DNA of 64,000 nucleotides from Deinococcus planocerae (GTDB lineage Bacteria > Deinococcota > Deinococci > Deinococcales > Deinococcaceae): positions 1-64,000 of the forward strand of contig NZ_PNOR01000015.1 in the NCBI RefSeq assembly GCF_002869765.1, in the 5' to 3' direction. This document shows, piece by piece, positions 31,732 through 44,101 of the stretch (positions within the stretch are counted from its first letter, which is position 1; each line of letters begins with the position of its first letter). Under the pieces are notes generated by a model, which searched no databases, had not been told where the DNA came from, and saw only the letters and a program-made list of their open reading frames with translations. The translations under genes were made by a program, and so were the position numbers.

Positions 31732-31908
31732 CTACCCCGGCTCGCGCAATCGGCGCAGCAGCCAGAAGCCGACCGCGTCGAGCGCGACGAGCAGCACGAG
31801 GGAATTCAGTGCGGGCCACCGCTCGCCGTGCCCGAATTCGAGCAGGATGCTGGCGACGCCGCCGAGGTTGAGGAACACGATCAAGACGGTGAGGAGGACG
31901 GGCAGCAC
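31732..31908 (-). CDS. 58-residue membrane protein
   Basis: A small frame starting at GTG 31908, six bases after the inositol phosphatase stop and in the same reading frame. The product has two hydrophobic helices, VLLTVLIVFLNLGGVASILL and LNSLVLLVALDAVGFWLLRR, joined by a short polar loop with EFGHGERWP, and a basic end. The balanced two-helix design, the codon use and the close spacing support a real gene translated with the phosphatase. No known family is recognised. Confidence 0.6.
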   Translation of the reverse strand: MLPVLLTVLIVFLNLGGVASILLEFGHGERWPALNSLVLLVALDAVGFWLLRRLREPG

Positions 31909-31914
31909 CCCGGC

Positions 31915-32700
31915 TCACCCCTCCCGCAGCAGGGCGAGGAGTTCCCCGTGCACCCGCCCGTTCGTCGCCACGATCATGGGGGCGTAGGGGGTGGCCTCGC
32001 CGCCGCGGCCCGTGACCGTGCCCCCCGCCTCCTCCAGGATCAGGCTTCCGGCGGCGCTGTCCCAGGGCTTGAGGCCGAACTCCCAGTAGGCGTCGGTGCG
32101 CCCGCAGGCGACGTAACACAGGTCGAGCGCGGCGGCCCCCGGTCGGCGAACGGGCACCCCGAGCCGCAACAGCCGCGCGACGAGGGCGAGGTTCCCCTCC
32201 CCGCTCGCGTCGTAGGGAAAGCCGGTGGACACCAGGGCCGGGGTCGTCAGGGTGGGCGTCTCGCTCACGCGGATGGGCGAGCCGTTCAGGAAGGCGCCGC
32301 CCCCGCGCGTGGCGGTGAAGAGTTCGTCGCGGTTAGGATCGAAGACGACGCCGACCACCCGCTCGCCGCGTTCCTCCAGCCCGATGCTCACGCAGGAGAA
32401 GGGGAAGCCGTGCGCGTAGTTCACGGTGCCGTCGAGGGGATCGACCACCCAGCGGAAGGGGGCGTCCCCCACGCCGCCGCCCAGGCCCTCCTCCTCGCCC
32501 AGGACGGCGTGATCCGGGTACGTGCGGGCAATCACGTCGCGGATGGCGGCCTCGGAGAGCGCGTCCACCTCGGTCACGAGGTCGCTGTAGGTGGACTTGG
32601 AGCGGATGGTGAGGGCCTTTCCGGCGTGCGCGCGGTGGATGGCCCCGGCGGTGCGGGCCGCCTCCACGGCGACGGTCAGGGCGGCGGCGAGGTCGGTCAT
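31915..32700 (-). CDS. Inositol monophosphatase family protein
   Basis: A Mg-dependent, Li-sensitive type sugar phosphatase of 261 residues. Metal-site motifs are complete: GEEEG at residues 68-72, WVVDPLDGTVNY with Asp87 and Asp90, and LKPWDSAAGSLILEEAGG near the C-terminus. The substrate could be myo-inositol-1-phosphate, fructose-1,6-bisphosphate or another sugar phosphate. ATG 32700 has TAGACT on the minus strand at 32713-32708, seven bases ahead. It is divergent from the lipoprotein gene at 32729 with nearly overlapping promoters. Confidence 0.93.
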   Translation of the reverse strand: MTDLAAALTVAVEAARTAGAIHRAHAGKALTIRSKSTYSDLVTEVDALSEAAIRDVIARTYPDHAVLGEEEGLGGGVGDAPFRWVVDPLDGTVNYAHGFPFSCVSIGLEERGERVVGVVFDPNRDELFTATRGGGAFLNGSPIRVSETPTLTTPALVSTGFPYDASGEGNLALVARLLRLGVPVRRPGAAALDLCYVACGRTDAYWEFGLKPWDSAAGSLILEEAGGTVTGRGGEATPYAPMIVATNGRVHGELLALLREG

Positions 32701-32707
32701 CCCGGCG

Positions 32708-32722
32708 AGTCTAGGCGATAAT
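32708..32722. promoter_or_regulatory. Back-to-back -10 boxes of divergent genes
   Basis: The minus-strand box TAGACT (32713-32708) and the plus-strand box GATAAT (32717-32722) are three bases apart. They drive ATG 32700 and GTG 32729, with spacings of seven and six bases. The -35 region of each promoter must lie over the start and coding region of the other gene, so the two cannot easily be occupied together. Confidence 0.65.
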
Positions 32723-32728
32723 GGCGGG

Positions 32729-33409
32729 GTGCCGCGCCGCCTTTTCCTGCCTGCCCTGCTGCTTTCCCTCATCCTCGGCGGGTGTGCTCCCCCCGGGGGC
32801 GTGCGCGAGTTGAACTTCCGGGCGGGTCCCGCGGGCGGCGAGGTCAGCGCGGCGCGTCTGCTGACCGATCAGGTCGTGCCGGGAGACCGCCTGGTGACGG
32901 TGGCGCAGGCCCTCGACCGCGCGCCGGAGGGCAGCCTGATCGTGGTGTGCGGTCGGCGCTGGCGGGCGGCGAGCCCCTGGGGCGTGTGCCCGCACGTCTC
33001 GCGCAAGGTGGCGCCGGGGCTGCTCACCGAGGCGCCGGGCCTCTTCGCGGGGGGCCTGCTCAACGGCGGCCCGCAGACCGTCCCCCAGACCCGGCTCGCG
33101 TCGCGGGAGGTGGTGATCGTGCTCGACGTGGGGGTGCGCCCCGAGCAGATGCCGACCCTGCGCGCGGCGGTCGCCCGGCTGGACGGCCTCGCGTACCGGG
33201 TGGGCGGCGGGGACGACCCCGACCCGCGGGACGGGCTCGACTGCTCGACCTATCAGAACGCCCTCCAGCACGCGGTGGGCCTGCCGAACGTCATCCCGAA
33301 GCACGGGGCGTGGGATCTGTACCTGCCACAGGACGCGCTGACGGTCGCGGGGGTGCGGGTGCTGTGGGTGGGGGTGCGCGAGGAGAAAGCGGGAGGCGGG
33401 ACCGGGTGA
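32729..33409 (+). CDS. Lipoprotein with possible NlpC/P60-like cysteine site
   Basis: A 226-residue lipoprotein: signal LPALLLSLILGGC with lipobox LGGC. The middle has VVCGRRW and a series of short strands. Near the end is DGLDCSTYQNALQHAVGLP, where the DCSTY...A motif followed by ALQHA resembles the catalytic Cys helix of NlpC/P60 or YiiX-type permuted cysteine hydrolases. A catalytic His in the expected place is not obvious, so this is a suggestion only. GTG 32729 is set by GATAAT at 32717-32722. Function unknown. Confidence 0.75.
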   Translation: MPRRLFLPALLLSLILGGCAPPGGVRELNFRAGPAGGEVSAARLLTDQVVPGDRLVTVAQALDRAPEGSLIVVCGRRWRAASPWGVCPHVSRKVAPGLLTEAPGLFAGGLLNGGPQTVPQTRLASREVVIVLDVGVRPEQMPTLRAAVARLDGLAYRVGGGDDPDPRDGLDCSTYQNALQHAVGLPNVIPKHGAWDLYLPQDALTVAGVRVLWVGVREEKAGGGTG

Positions 33410-33477
33410 ACAGGGGCGAGGGGAAGTGCGCCGCAGCCCACTCCCCCTCCCTACAACGTCAACCTCGCCTGTTGGAC

Positions 33478-34020
33478 CTACTTCCCGCCTTTGCCCTTGC
33501 CGCCGTGCTCCTTGCCGGACTTCTCGGCCTTCTCGCCCTCATTCTCATGCTCGTCGTGGGTGCCCTTTCCCCCGCGCACCTGAGCCGTCTTCGCGTCGGC
33601 CTGGCGGTTGACGAGGGCGGACAGCGGCAGCGACACGGTCCGCCCGCCGGGTTGCGGCCACTCGAACTTGATCGCCCCGGGCTTCGACAGGTCGCGTGCC
33701 AGCGTGTAGGTCTGCGGCTCGCCCTGTCCCGCCGGGGGAACGACTTGCACGGCCCTCGCGTCCGCCAGGGTGGAGCCCTCCGTCAGCGCCACCGTCCCGT
33801 CGGGGTTGAGGGTGCCGATCACGCTGCCCTCCGCGTCCACGAGCTGCACCTGACCGCCCGCCGCCAGGAAGGTCTCCAGAGCCTCGGTCGAGTCGCGGCT
33901 GACCGACGCGGGCACCGTGCCGGGCAGGCTGACCGGGGTCGCCTGGGTCTGGGGTGAGGTCTGCGCGCCCGCCACGCCGAGCGTCAGGGCGGTGAGCCAC
34001 ATCATCGTGCGGTGTTTCAA
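33478..34020 (-). CDS. Secreted protein with His/Lys/Glu/Gly-rich tail
   Basis: A 180-residue exported protein of unknown family. TTG 34020 is chosen because AGGAGG lies on the minus strand at 34032-34027, and it gives a normal signal peptide (KHRTMMWLTALTLGVAGA, cleaved near AGAQT). The body has beta-type stretches (QVQLVDAEGSVIGTLNPDG). The last 30 residues are almost only charged residues and Gly, including THDEHENEGEKAEKSGKEHG and then GKGKGGK. Such tails bind metals or anionic surfaces in other proteins; here this is a guess. Confidence 0.72.
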   Translation of the reverse strand: MKHRTMMWLTALTLGVAGAQTSPQTQATPVSLPGTVPASVSRDSTEALETFLAAGGQVQLVDAEGSVIGTLNPDGTVALTEGSTLADARAVQVVPPAGQGEPQTYTLARDLSKPGAIKFEWPQPGGRTVSLPLSALVNRQADAKTAQVRGGKGTHDEHENEGEKAEKSGKEHGGKGKGGK

Positions 34021-34129
34021 GGTGTTCCTCCTGGGGTTGGATTCCTCCGGCCAATGTCGGTGCGGTCTCTGACCCCAGGCTGACGTCAGGCGCCTCCCCC
34101 GTTGGGGGAGAAAGGACCGACGAACAGGT

Positions 34130-34729
34130 TCACAGCGCGTCGTAGCGGGCACGCACCTCCGCCGCGGCACGGTCGGCTCCAGCTTTCTGAAAAGCCGCTT
34201 GCGCGCACTCGTACTCGGCCCGGGCCTCAATGGAGTCGCCCGTCTGCGCCGCGAGGTCGCCCAACGCCCGGTGGACGCAGGCGAGGGTCATGGGATCGTC
34301 GGCGGCCTGAGCATCGGTCATCGCGACAGTCAGAGCGGCCCGCGCGGCCTCGATCTCCCCGAGCGCGAGCCGGTTCACGCCCACCTCGTACCCGTTTACG
34401 GCCCGCTCAAAGGCGCGGTCACCGGGGAGGGCGTCGATCAGTGCGTGCTCCTCGGCAAACAGGAGCAGGGCGGCCCGGTGGTCTCCGGCGAGCCGCTCCA
34501 CCATGCCCTGCTGATGGACGAAGATGTGCTCCTCAGGCTCACCCGCATGGGCGACGCGCAGCCTCGCGTACACCTCCCGCGCCTCGTCGAATAGGCCCTC
34601 GTGCGCGAGGATGTACCCCAGCGTATGCTGCCCGTCGCCGGAGGCGAGGAGCGTAGGGTCGGCCTCCAGCAGCGCCCGCGCCTCCCCGTACCGCTCCTCG
34701 CCCAGCGCCGCCCAGACCTGTTCCAGCAT
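34130..34729 (-). CDS. Tetratricopeptide-repeat protein
   Basis: A 199-residue soluble helical protein. TPR-like repeats are visible as LGYILAHEGLFDEAREVYARL, then ALLLFAEEH, GEIEAARAALTVA and LGDLAAQTGDSIEARAEYECA in parts, each with the A..A/G pattern of TPR helices. It probably acts as a protein-binding scaffold. ATG 34729 has TATCCT on the minus strand at 34741-34736, six bases ahead. It is divergent from purB with promoters 16 bases apart. Confidence 0.82.
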   Translation of the reverse strand: MLEQVWAALGEERYGEARALLEADPTLLASGDGQHTLGYILAHEGLFDEAREVYARLRVAHAGEPEEHIFVHQQGMVERLAGDHRAALLLFAEEHALIDALPGDRAFERAVNGYEVGVNRLALGEIEAARAALTVAMTDAQAADDPMTLACVHRALGDLAAQTGDSIEARAEYECAQAAFQKAGADRAAAEVRARYDAL

Positions 34730-34735
34730 GGCCCG

Positions 34736-36078
<1,343 letters not shown>

Positions 36079-36174
36079 GGCTGGGCCGAACCGCTGACGG
36101 CCCCACGCCGGGCACGTGTCCATCAGATGACCGGACGGCGTGCCGCTCGACTTTCCAGCCCCTATCCTCTCCCT

Positions 36175-36543
36175 ATGGGCTTCCTGATTCGACTGCTCGT
36201 GAACGCGCTGGCGCTGTACCTCGTGACGCGGGTGTACGCGGGCGTGAGCTTCGCGCCGGGGGCGGGCGCGGGCGCCGTGATTCTCGCCGCCCTCGTGCTG
36301 GGGATCGTGAACGCGCTCATCCGGCCCGTGCTGCTGCTGCTCAGTCTGCCGATCAACCTGCTCACGCTGGGGCTGTTCACGCTCGTGGTGAACGGCGTGG
36401 TGCTGCTCATCGTGGCGGCGGTGACGGCGCTGAACGTGGCGGGCTTCGGGGCCGCGATTGTCGGCGCCCTGGTCCTGACGGTCATCGCGTGGGCGCTCGA
36501 CCTCGTGGTGAACGCGCTCGGGCTGGACGGGAGGCGGGATTGA
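36175..36543 (+). CDS. Phage holin superfamily IV / DUF360-type membrane protein
   Basis: A 122-residue membrane protein with four hydrophobic segments. LGIVNALIRPVLLLLSLPIN followed by LLTLGLFTLVVNGV is the signature of the mycobacterial 4TM holin-like family (PF04020). These are chromosomal proteins of unknown role and no phage genes are near. ATG 36175 has TATCCT at 36163-36168, six bases ahead. Its stop overlaps the panC start as TTGA, so the three genes to pilT are probably co-translated. Confidence 0.88.
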   Translation: MGFLIRLLVNALALYLVTRVYAGVSFAPGAGAGAVILAALVLGIVNALIRPVLLLLSLPINLLTLGLFTLVVNGVVLLIVAAVTALNVAGFGAAIVGALVLTVIAWALDLVVNALGLDGRRD

Positions 36544-37423
36544 CCGCTCCCCGCACACCGTCCCTCGTCACCACTCCCGAGGAGTTGCGCGCCGCCCTGG
36601 CAGATGGGGGCCGCGTCGGCCTCGTTCCCACGATGGGCTACCTGCACGAGGGACACGCGCGGCTGATCGAGCGGGCGCGGGCCGAGAGCGACACCGTGGT
36701 CGTGAGCGTCTTCGTCAACCCCCGGCAGTTCGGCCCCCGGGAGGACCTGAGCCGCTACCCGCGCGACCTGACGCGCGACCTGGGCGTGGCGGGAGCGGCG
36801 GGCGCCGACCTGCTCTTCCACCCCGGCGTGGAGGTGATGTACCCGCCGGGCTACGCGACGAACGTCACCGTGGGAGGCGTGTCGGAACCGCTGGAGGGCA
36901 GCTCGCGGCCCGGGCATTTCGACGGGGTGGCAACGGTGGTCCTCAAGCTGCTTGGCCTCGTGGGGCCGGACCGGGCGTACTTCGGGGAGAAGGACTGGCA
37001 GCAGCTCGCGGTCGTGCGGCGAATGGTGCGCGACCTGAACGTGCCTGCCCAGATCGTCGGGGTGCCTACGGTGCGGGAGGCCTCGGGGCTGGCGCTGAGC
37101 AGCCGCAACAGCTACCTGACGCCGGAGGGGCAGGAGCGGGCCGCCGTGCTCTCGCGGGCGCTGAGGGCGGTGCAGGCGGCGGCCTCGCGTGGTGAGCGCG
37201 ACACGGCCCGGCTGCGGCAGGCGGGGCTGGACGTGCTCGCGGGGGAGCCCGAGGTCAGCCTGGACTACCTCACGGTGGTGGGCGGTGACATGGCGGAAAG
37301 AGAGCGTGTGGAGAATGATCCCATGACCCGCGTTCTGGTGGCCGCCCGGATGTTCGGCGTGAGGCTCATCGACAACCTGCCCCTGTGGCCGGACCTCCCG
37401 CGGCAGGCGGGCGGGGAAGGCAC

Positions 37424-37427
<4 letters not shown>
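36540..37427 (+). CDS. panC: Pantothenate synthetase
   Basis: Condenses pantoate and beta-alanine with ATP in coenzyme A synthesis. The 295-residue protein has PTMGYLHEGHARLI (HxGH nucleotide motif), VSVFVNPRQFGP, YFGEKDWQQLAVVRRMV and the KMSKS-like ALSSRNSYL. TTG 36540 overlaps the upstream stop, with GGAGG at 36529-36533. The stop overlaps pilT as GTGA. Grouping with pilT has no obvious metabolic meaning. Confidence 0.96.
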
Positions 37428-38500
<1,073 letters not shown>

Positions 38501-38547
38501 GCGGCTGAGGTCCCAGGCCGGGCCGCCCGCCCGGCGTACACTCGGGC

Positions 38548-38736
38548 ATGACTCCCACCAAAGCCCGGGCGCGCGCCTCCCTGCTTCTGACCCTCGGCTT
38601 CCTCACCCTGGCCTTGCACTTCGCCGTGGACGACCTCTGGCGGGCGGATGTGGCGGCAGGGTTCCTACTCGGGATCGCCGTGATGTGCCTCGTGGCTGGA
38701 GTGGCGCTCACGGGCTGGGGGCGGCGGCGGGGCTGA
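38548..38736 (+). CDS. 62-residue membrane protein
   Basis: Two hydrophobic helices (ASLLLTLGFLTLALHFAV; VAAGFLLGIAVMCLVAGVAL) between a basic N-terminus and a GRRRG end. ATG 38548 has TACACT at 38537-38542, five bases ahead, which supports a real leaderless gene. No family recognised. The 270 bases that follow up to the greA promoter show no gene. Confidence 0.7.
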   Translation: MTPTKARARASLLLTLGFLTLALHFAVDDLWRADVAAGFLLGIAVMCLVAGVALTGWGRRRG

Positions 38737-39019
38737 GCGCGGTGGCCCCGTGGCGGTGGTGGGGCCAAGAGCACCCCGCCTCCTCCACGGCAACCGCCTC
38801 TCGGGGCCCTGTACACGGGAACGAGGGCATGTTGAGTGCGCACAGGCACCTCACTCGGCAGGTGCGACCCTTTGTTTCGCCGAGGCTTCCCACCCTGCGG
38901 CGCGGCCCCGCGAGTCTGCCCGGGCCCCGTCCGTCGCCTGTTCTTCCCCAGCCGTGAGGCCGACGCGGGGAGGGCCGGATACGGCGGCGCCTCTCTCCCC
39001 TGCCCTATACTGGGCCGCC

Positions 39020-39492
<473 letters not shown>

Positions 39493-39501
39493 CCGGCGCC
39501 G

Positions 39502-39546
39502 GGCGGGGAGGACGGAAGCGGGAAGGCCCGTCCTCCCCGCCTTTTC
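39502..39546 (+). terminator. Rho-independent terminator of greA
   Basis: GGCGGGGAGGACGG at 39502-39515 pairs perfectly with CCGTCCTCCCCGCC at 39528-39541, followed by TTTTCT. This is the strongest terminator in the window. Confidence 0.92.
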
Positions 39547-39605
39547 TCTTGTTTCAGAAAGACCCGCCCCCCGGAAAACGGCCCGGCTCTCCCGGTAAGA
39601 ATAGG

Positions 39606-39611
39606 TACAAT
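39606..39611 (+). promoter_or_regulatory. Probable -10 box of malQ
   Basis: TACAAT within AATAGGTACAATACGG. No convincing -35 is seen 17 bases upstream. The implied leader is about 55 nt and ends with the GGGAGG ribosome binding site of malQ, so this gene has a leadered transcript. Confidence 0.5.
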
Positions 39612-39672
39612 ACGGCGGCTTTCTGGAATCACTTCCACTCCACCCCGCTCTCATCCCAGGGAGGACCCCCTC

Positions 39673-41178
<1,506 letters not shown>

Positions 41179-41189
41179 CGGGATTGATC

Positions 41190-41245
41190 GGATGGAGTGG
41201 GAGCGAAGGCGAAAGCTTTGGCTCCCGCTTCCCTTTTTCCCACCC
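41190..41245 (+). repeat. Degenerate copy of heptad element core, terminator-like, copy 6
   Basis: GGAGTGGGAGCGAAGGCGAAAGCTTTGGCTCCCGC... contains, in reverse orientation, the GCCAAAGCTTTCGC core of the element at 18765. GGGAGC at 41206-41211 region can pair with GCTCCC, and CCCTTTTTCCC follows, so it could end malQ transcription. The heptad arms are mostly lost. Confidence 0.6.
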
Positions 41246-41277
41246 CCCGCCGCCCGCGACCCACTACCCTGTCTCCC

Positions 41278-41850
41278 ATGAAGCTCTATACGAAGACGGG
41301 CGACGACGGCTCCACCGGCCTTTACGGCCCCGAGCGGGTCAGCAAGACGCACGTGCGGGTCGAGGCGTACGGGACGGTGGACGAGCTCAACAGCGTGGTA
41401 GGCCTCGCGCGGGCGCACAACATGGGGAGCGCGCAGCCCGACGCGACCCTCGACGCCGACCTGGAATACCTCCAGAACGCCCTCTTCGACGTGGGGGCCG
41501 ACCTCGCCACCCGGCAGGGCAGCGTCTCCGCGAGCAAGATCAGCCGCATGGACGCGGAGGACGCCGCTTTCCTGGAGGCGATGATCGACCGTTACCAAGA
41601 CGTGGCGCCCGTCTTCAAGGGATTCGTCCACCCGGGCGGCACCGCCACCGCCGCCGCCCTCCACGTCGCCCGCACGGTCGCCCGCCGCGCCGAGCGCGTG
41701 ACCATTGGGCTTGCGGGAGTCGAGGAGGTCAACCCCCACGTCCTCGTCTACCTCAACCGCGTCTCCGACCTGCTGTTCGTGATGGCCCGCGCGGCGAACC
41801 AGACGGCGGGGCTGGAGGAACACGCCTGGACGGTGAAAGGAAGGCGATAA
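41278..41850 (+). CDS. Cob(I)alamin adenosyltransferase, PduO-type
   Basis: Transfers the 5'-deoxyadenosyl group of ATP to cob(I)alamin to make coenzyme B12. The 190-residue protein has the PduO/MMAB motifs: YTKTGDDGSTGLYGPERVSK (ATP-binding N-terminus), EAYGTVDELNSVVGLAR, FVHPGGTATAAALHVARTVARRAER in part, and YLNRVSDLLFVMAR. ATG 41278 has TACCCT at 41265-41270, seven bases ahead. No B12-dependent enzyme is adjacent. Confidence 0.95.
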   Translation: MKLYTKTGDDGSTGLYGPERVSKTHVRVEAYGTVDELNSVVGLARAHNMGSAQPDATLDADLEYLQNALFDVGADLATRQGSVSASKISRMDAEDAAFLEAMIDRYQDVAPVFKGFVHPGGTATAAALHVARTVARRAERVTIGLAGVEEVNPHVLVYLNRVSDLLFVMARAANQTAGLEEHAWTVKGRR

Positions 41851-41887
41851 GGCAAGCCCGGCAGCTAATGTCGAATAGGAGGGCAAC

Positions 41888-42139
41888 ATGCGGTCTACGA
41901 GTTATGCTGAAGAAATAGCACATGCTGATCGAGACGGGGCACGGATCGAAAGACTGAGGATTAAAGCGACTGGTGAGGAAGAGATACGTTTTTCCTGGTG
42001 GAAAGACGGTAGGTTTCAGACACGTCCCTTAGATTTATCCGAGGACGACTTGCTCGCCCTCATGCAGGCAGCAATTCAAAGAGGAGTGTTCACGAGCGGT
42101 TTTTTCAATGAGCTTGAGCAGGTGTTAAAGAACCGTTAG
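41888..42139 (+). CDS. AT-rich 83-residue protein of unknown function
   Basis: A small acidic protein: SYAEEIAHADRDGARIERLR, then IRFSWWKDGRFQTRPLDLSE and a helical end with a Phe-Phe pair. AGGAGG at 41878-41883 precedes ATG 41888 closely. Base composition is clearly AT-richer than the adenosyltransferase and amidase genes around it, so it is probably acquired. No known family is recognised and no partner gene is adjacent. Confidence 0.65.
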   Translation: MRSTSYAEEIAHADRDGARIERLRIKATGEEEIRFSWWKDGRFQTRPLDLSEDDLLALMQAAIQRGVFTSGFFNELEQVLKNR

Positions 42140-42188
42140 CGAAGCAGCTCTGGTTCAGCAGGTTAGTTCGTCCACATCTATAGAACCC

Positions 42189-43304
42189 CTACTCCGCGTG
42201 CACGAAATCCAGAATCGCCCGAGCAATCGCCGTCGCCACCCGGTCGCGGTAGGCGGGCTGGGCGAGGCGGGGGCCTTCCACCGGGCTGGAGCCGAAACCG
42301 ATCTCGATCAAGACGGCAGCGGTGGTGGGGTTGCGGATGACGTAGAAGGCGTCGGTCTGCACGCCGCGGTTGAGCGCACCCGTGGCGGAGATCAGGCGAG
42401 ACTGGACCTTCTGGGCGAGTGAGCGCGAGAAGGACACCTTGGCCTGGGCGAGGAGGTCGCCGAGGAGGTTCTGGGCGTTGTTGGCGGCGCGGCGGGTGAG
42501 CTCCTGGCCGAGACTGCCGCCGCCGTTCTCGCGGACGGCGAGGCTGCGGTTCTGGCCCGCGAGCGGCTGGCCGAAGTAGTACGTCTCGATGCCGTGGGCG
42601 GCGGGGTTGGTGGAGGCGTTGACGTGAATGCTGACGAAGGCGGTGGTCTTGGCGTTGGTGGCGAGGCGGGAACGCAGGTCGAGGTCGGTGCTCTTGTTCG
42701 CGCTGAGGTGCCGGTTGCTCTCGCGGCTCATCACGACCTCGACGCCGTGCCGCCGCAGCTCGTCGCGCACCCGGCGGGCCACGTCGAGGGTGACCTCGGC
42801 CTCGGTGACCCAGCGGCTGCGCATCCCCTGGTCGATGCCGCCGTGCCCGGCGTCGAGGACGACCACGGGCCGGGCGGGGCGCGCTGTGCCCGCCGGTCGG
42901 GTAACGGCGGCGGGGCGCACGGGCGCGGCGGGAGAGCGGGCCGCCGCCCCCGCCCCCGTCGGCACGTCGATCACGAGCCGGGCGGGCTGACCGCTCCTCG
43001 GAGGCAGGACGGTCGCGGTCGCCTTCCTCCCGCCGGGGGTGAGGGTCACGGTGACGGTCTGGCCCGCGACGGTGTACCCCGTCACGCCGGGGGCACTCAG
43101 GCGACCCCGCGCGGCAGCCAGGGGCACGCTCAGCCGTACGGTGACCCGCCCGCCCGTGACCTGGGTGCTGGAGGTGGGGGTGCGGGCGGAGGCGGGCCGG
43201 GGCAGGTCGAACACCACCCGCGTGTATCCGGGGTGGGTGCCCACCCGCGGCGCGGCGAGGGCCGTGGAGGCCGCAAGCAACAGGAGAAGGAGGAGACGCT
43301 TCAC
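42189..43304 (-). CDS. N-acetylmuramoyl-L-alanine amidase, AmiC-like
   Basis: Cuts the amide bond between MurNAc and the stem peptide in the envelope. The 371-residue protein has a signal peptide (LLLLLLLAASTALA), an AMIN-like N-terminal domain (VVFDLPRPA; VTVRLSVPL) and an Amidase_3 domain from about residue 148. Zn site: His154 in LDAGHGGIDQG, Glu in VTEAEVTLDVA, His in VSIHVNAS; the catalytic Glu lies in VLIEIGFGSS. GTG 43304 has TACACT on the minus strand at 43319-43314, nine bases ahead. Likely role: cell separation or recycling. Confidence 0.94.
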   Translation of the reverse strand: MKRLLLLLLLAASTALAAPRVGTHPGYTRVVFDLPRPASARTPTSSTQVTGGRVTVRLSVPLAAARGRLSAPGVTGYTVAGQTVTVTLTPGGRKATATVLPPRSGQPARLVIDVPTGAGAAARSPAAPVRPAAVTRPAGTARPARPVVVLDAGHGGIDQGMRSRWVTEAEVTLDVARRVRDELRRHGVEVVMSRESNRHLSANKSTDLDLRSRLATNAKTTAFVSIHVNASTNPAAHGIETYYFGQPLAGQNRSLAVRENGGGSLGQELTRRAANNAQNLLGDLLAQAKVSFSRSLAQKVQSRLISATGALNRGVQTDAFYVIRNPTTAAVLIEIGFGSSPVEGPRLAQPAYRDRVATAIARAILDFVHAE

Positions 43305-43435
43305 TGCGCACGGAGTGTACCCCGCCGCGCCCCCGGGCGGGTCAGGAGGGATGAGCGCGGACGGCTCGCCGGGGCTGAAGCGGGCCTGACGCGCCCGCTC
43401 ACCGGGCTCAGGGGGCGGACGCTAGGGTGGGGCGC

Positions 43436-44062
43436 ATGAAGCGCTTTGTCCTTCCCCTGCTCGCCGCGCTGACCCTCGGGGCAGGCGGGGCCGTGACGTT
43501 CGGGGGGCTCAACGTGACCCCCCGGGGGACGCAGAACCTCAACCTCCAGACGGGCGCGACCGAACTGCCCCAGGGGGGAAGCGCCACCGACGCCCGCACC
43601 GGGCTGCGGCTGAGTGCCGCCCGGATGGAGTTGCAACCCGGCGAGCGCCTCGTCACCCGGACGGCCACGGTCACCACCCGGCAGGGCGGCACCCTGCGGG
43701 CCGGGAACGTGACCTACGACCTGGGGCGCGGCACGGTGACGGCCTCGGGCGGAGTGACGTACTCGGACGCGCGGCTCCAGGGGCTCCGGGCCGAGCGCCT
43801 CATCCTGCACGTGCGAACGGGCTTCGTGAGCGCCCTCGGCGGCGTGCGGGCCAGGGCGCCGCAGCTCAGCGCCGCCGCCCTGGCCTTCGACGCGAACACG
43901 TCCCAGGTCGTGCTCGCGGGCCCCTACCGGGCGAGCGCGGGGGCGCTGGGGGCGGGCGCGGGCAAGCATCTGCTCCTCGTGTTCGGCGGCAACCGCCTGC
44001 TGCGCGCCACACCGAACCCCGACGCGGCGACCGTGGCCCGCTTCGCGCCCTACCTGAAGTGA
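43436..44062 (+). CDS. LptA/OstA-like periplasmic protein
   Basis: A 208-residue exported protein with signal FVLPLLAALTLGAGGA. The body is a run of short strands of the LptA/OstA type (LSAARMELQPGERLVTRTAT in part; LRAGNVTYDLGRGTVTASGG; LRAERLILHV), which form the beta-jellyroll bridge of lipid transport systems. The match is by pattern, not by fixed motifs. ATG 43436 has TAGGGT at 43423-43428, seven bases ahead. It is divergent from the amidase. It could partner the LptF/LptG-type permease encoded at 8206. Confidence 0.68.
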   Translation: MKRFVLPLLAALTLGAGGAVTFGGLNVTPRGTQNLNLQTGATELPQGGSATDARTGLRLSAARMELQPGERLVTRTATVTTRQGGTLRAGNVTYDLGRGTVTASGGVTYSDARLQGLRAERLILHVRTGFVSALGGVRARAPQLSAAALAFDANTSQVVLAGPYRASAGALGAGAGKHLLLVFGGNRLLRATPNPDAATVARFAPYLK

Positions 44063-44101
44063 CCGCCGCAGGCCGCGGCCCGGGGGACGGCGGGGCGCCG
44101 C

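Noticed and set aside
36175..36543. Phage remnant, because of the holin-like family name
   Set aside because: The family is chromosomal in many bacteria; no other phage gene, integrase or attachment site lies near.
38737..39005. A small RNA gene between the 62-residue membrane protein and greA
   Set aside because: No promoter-terminator pair or conserved RNA fold could be identified by eye; the region shows only modest GC-rich pairing.
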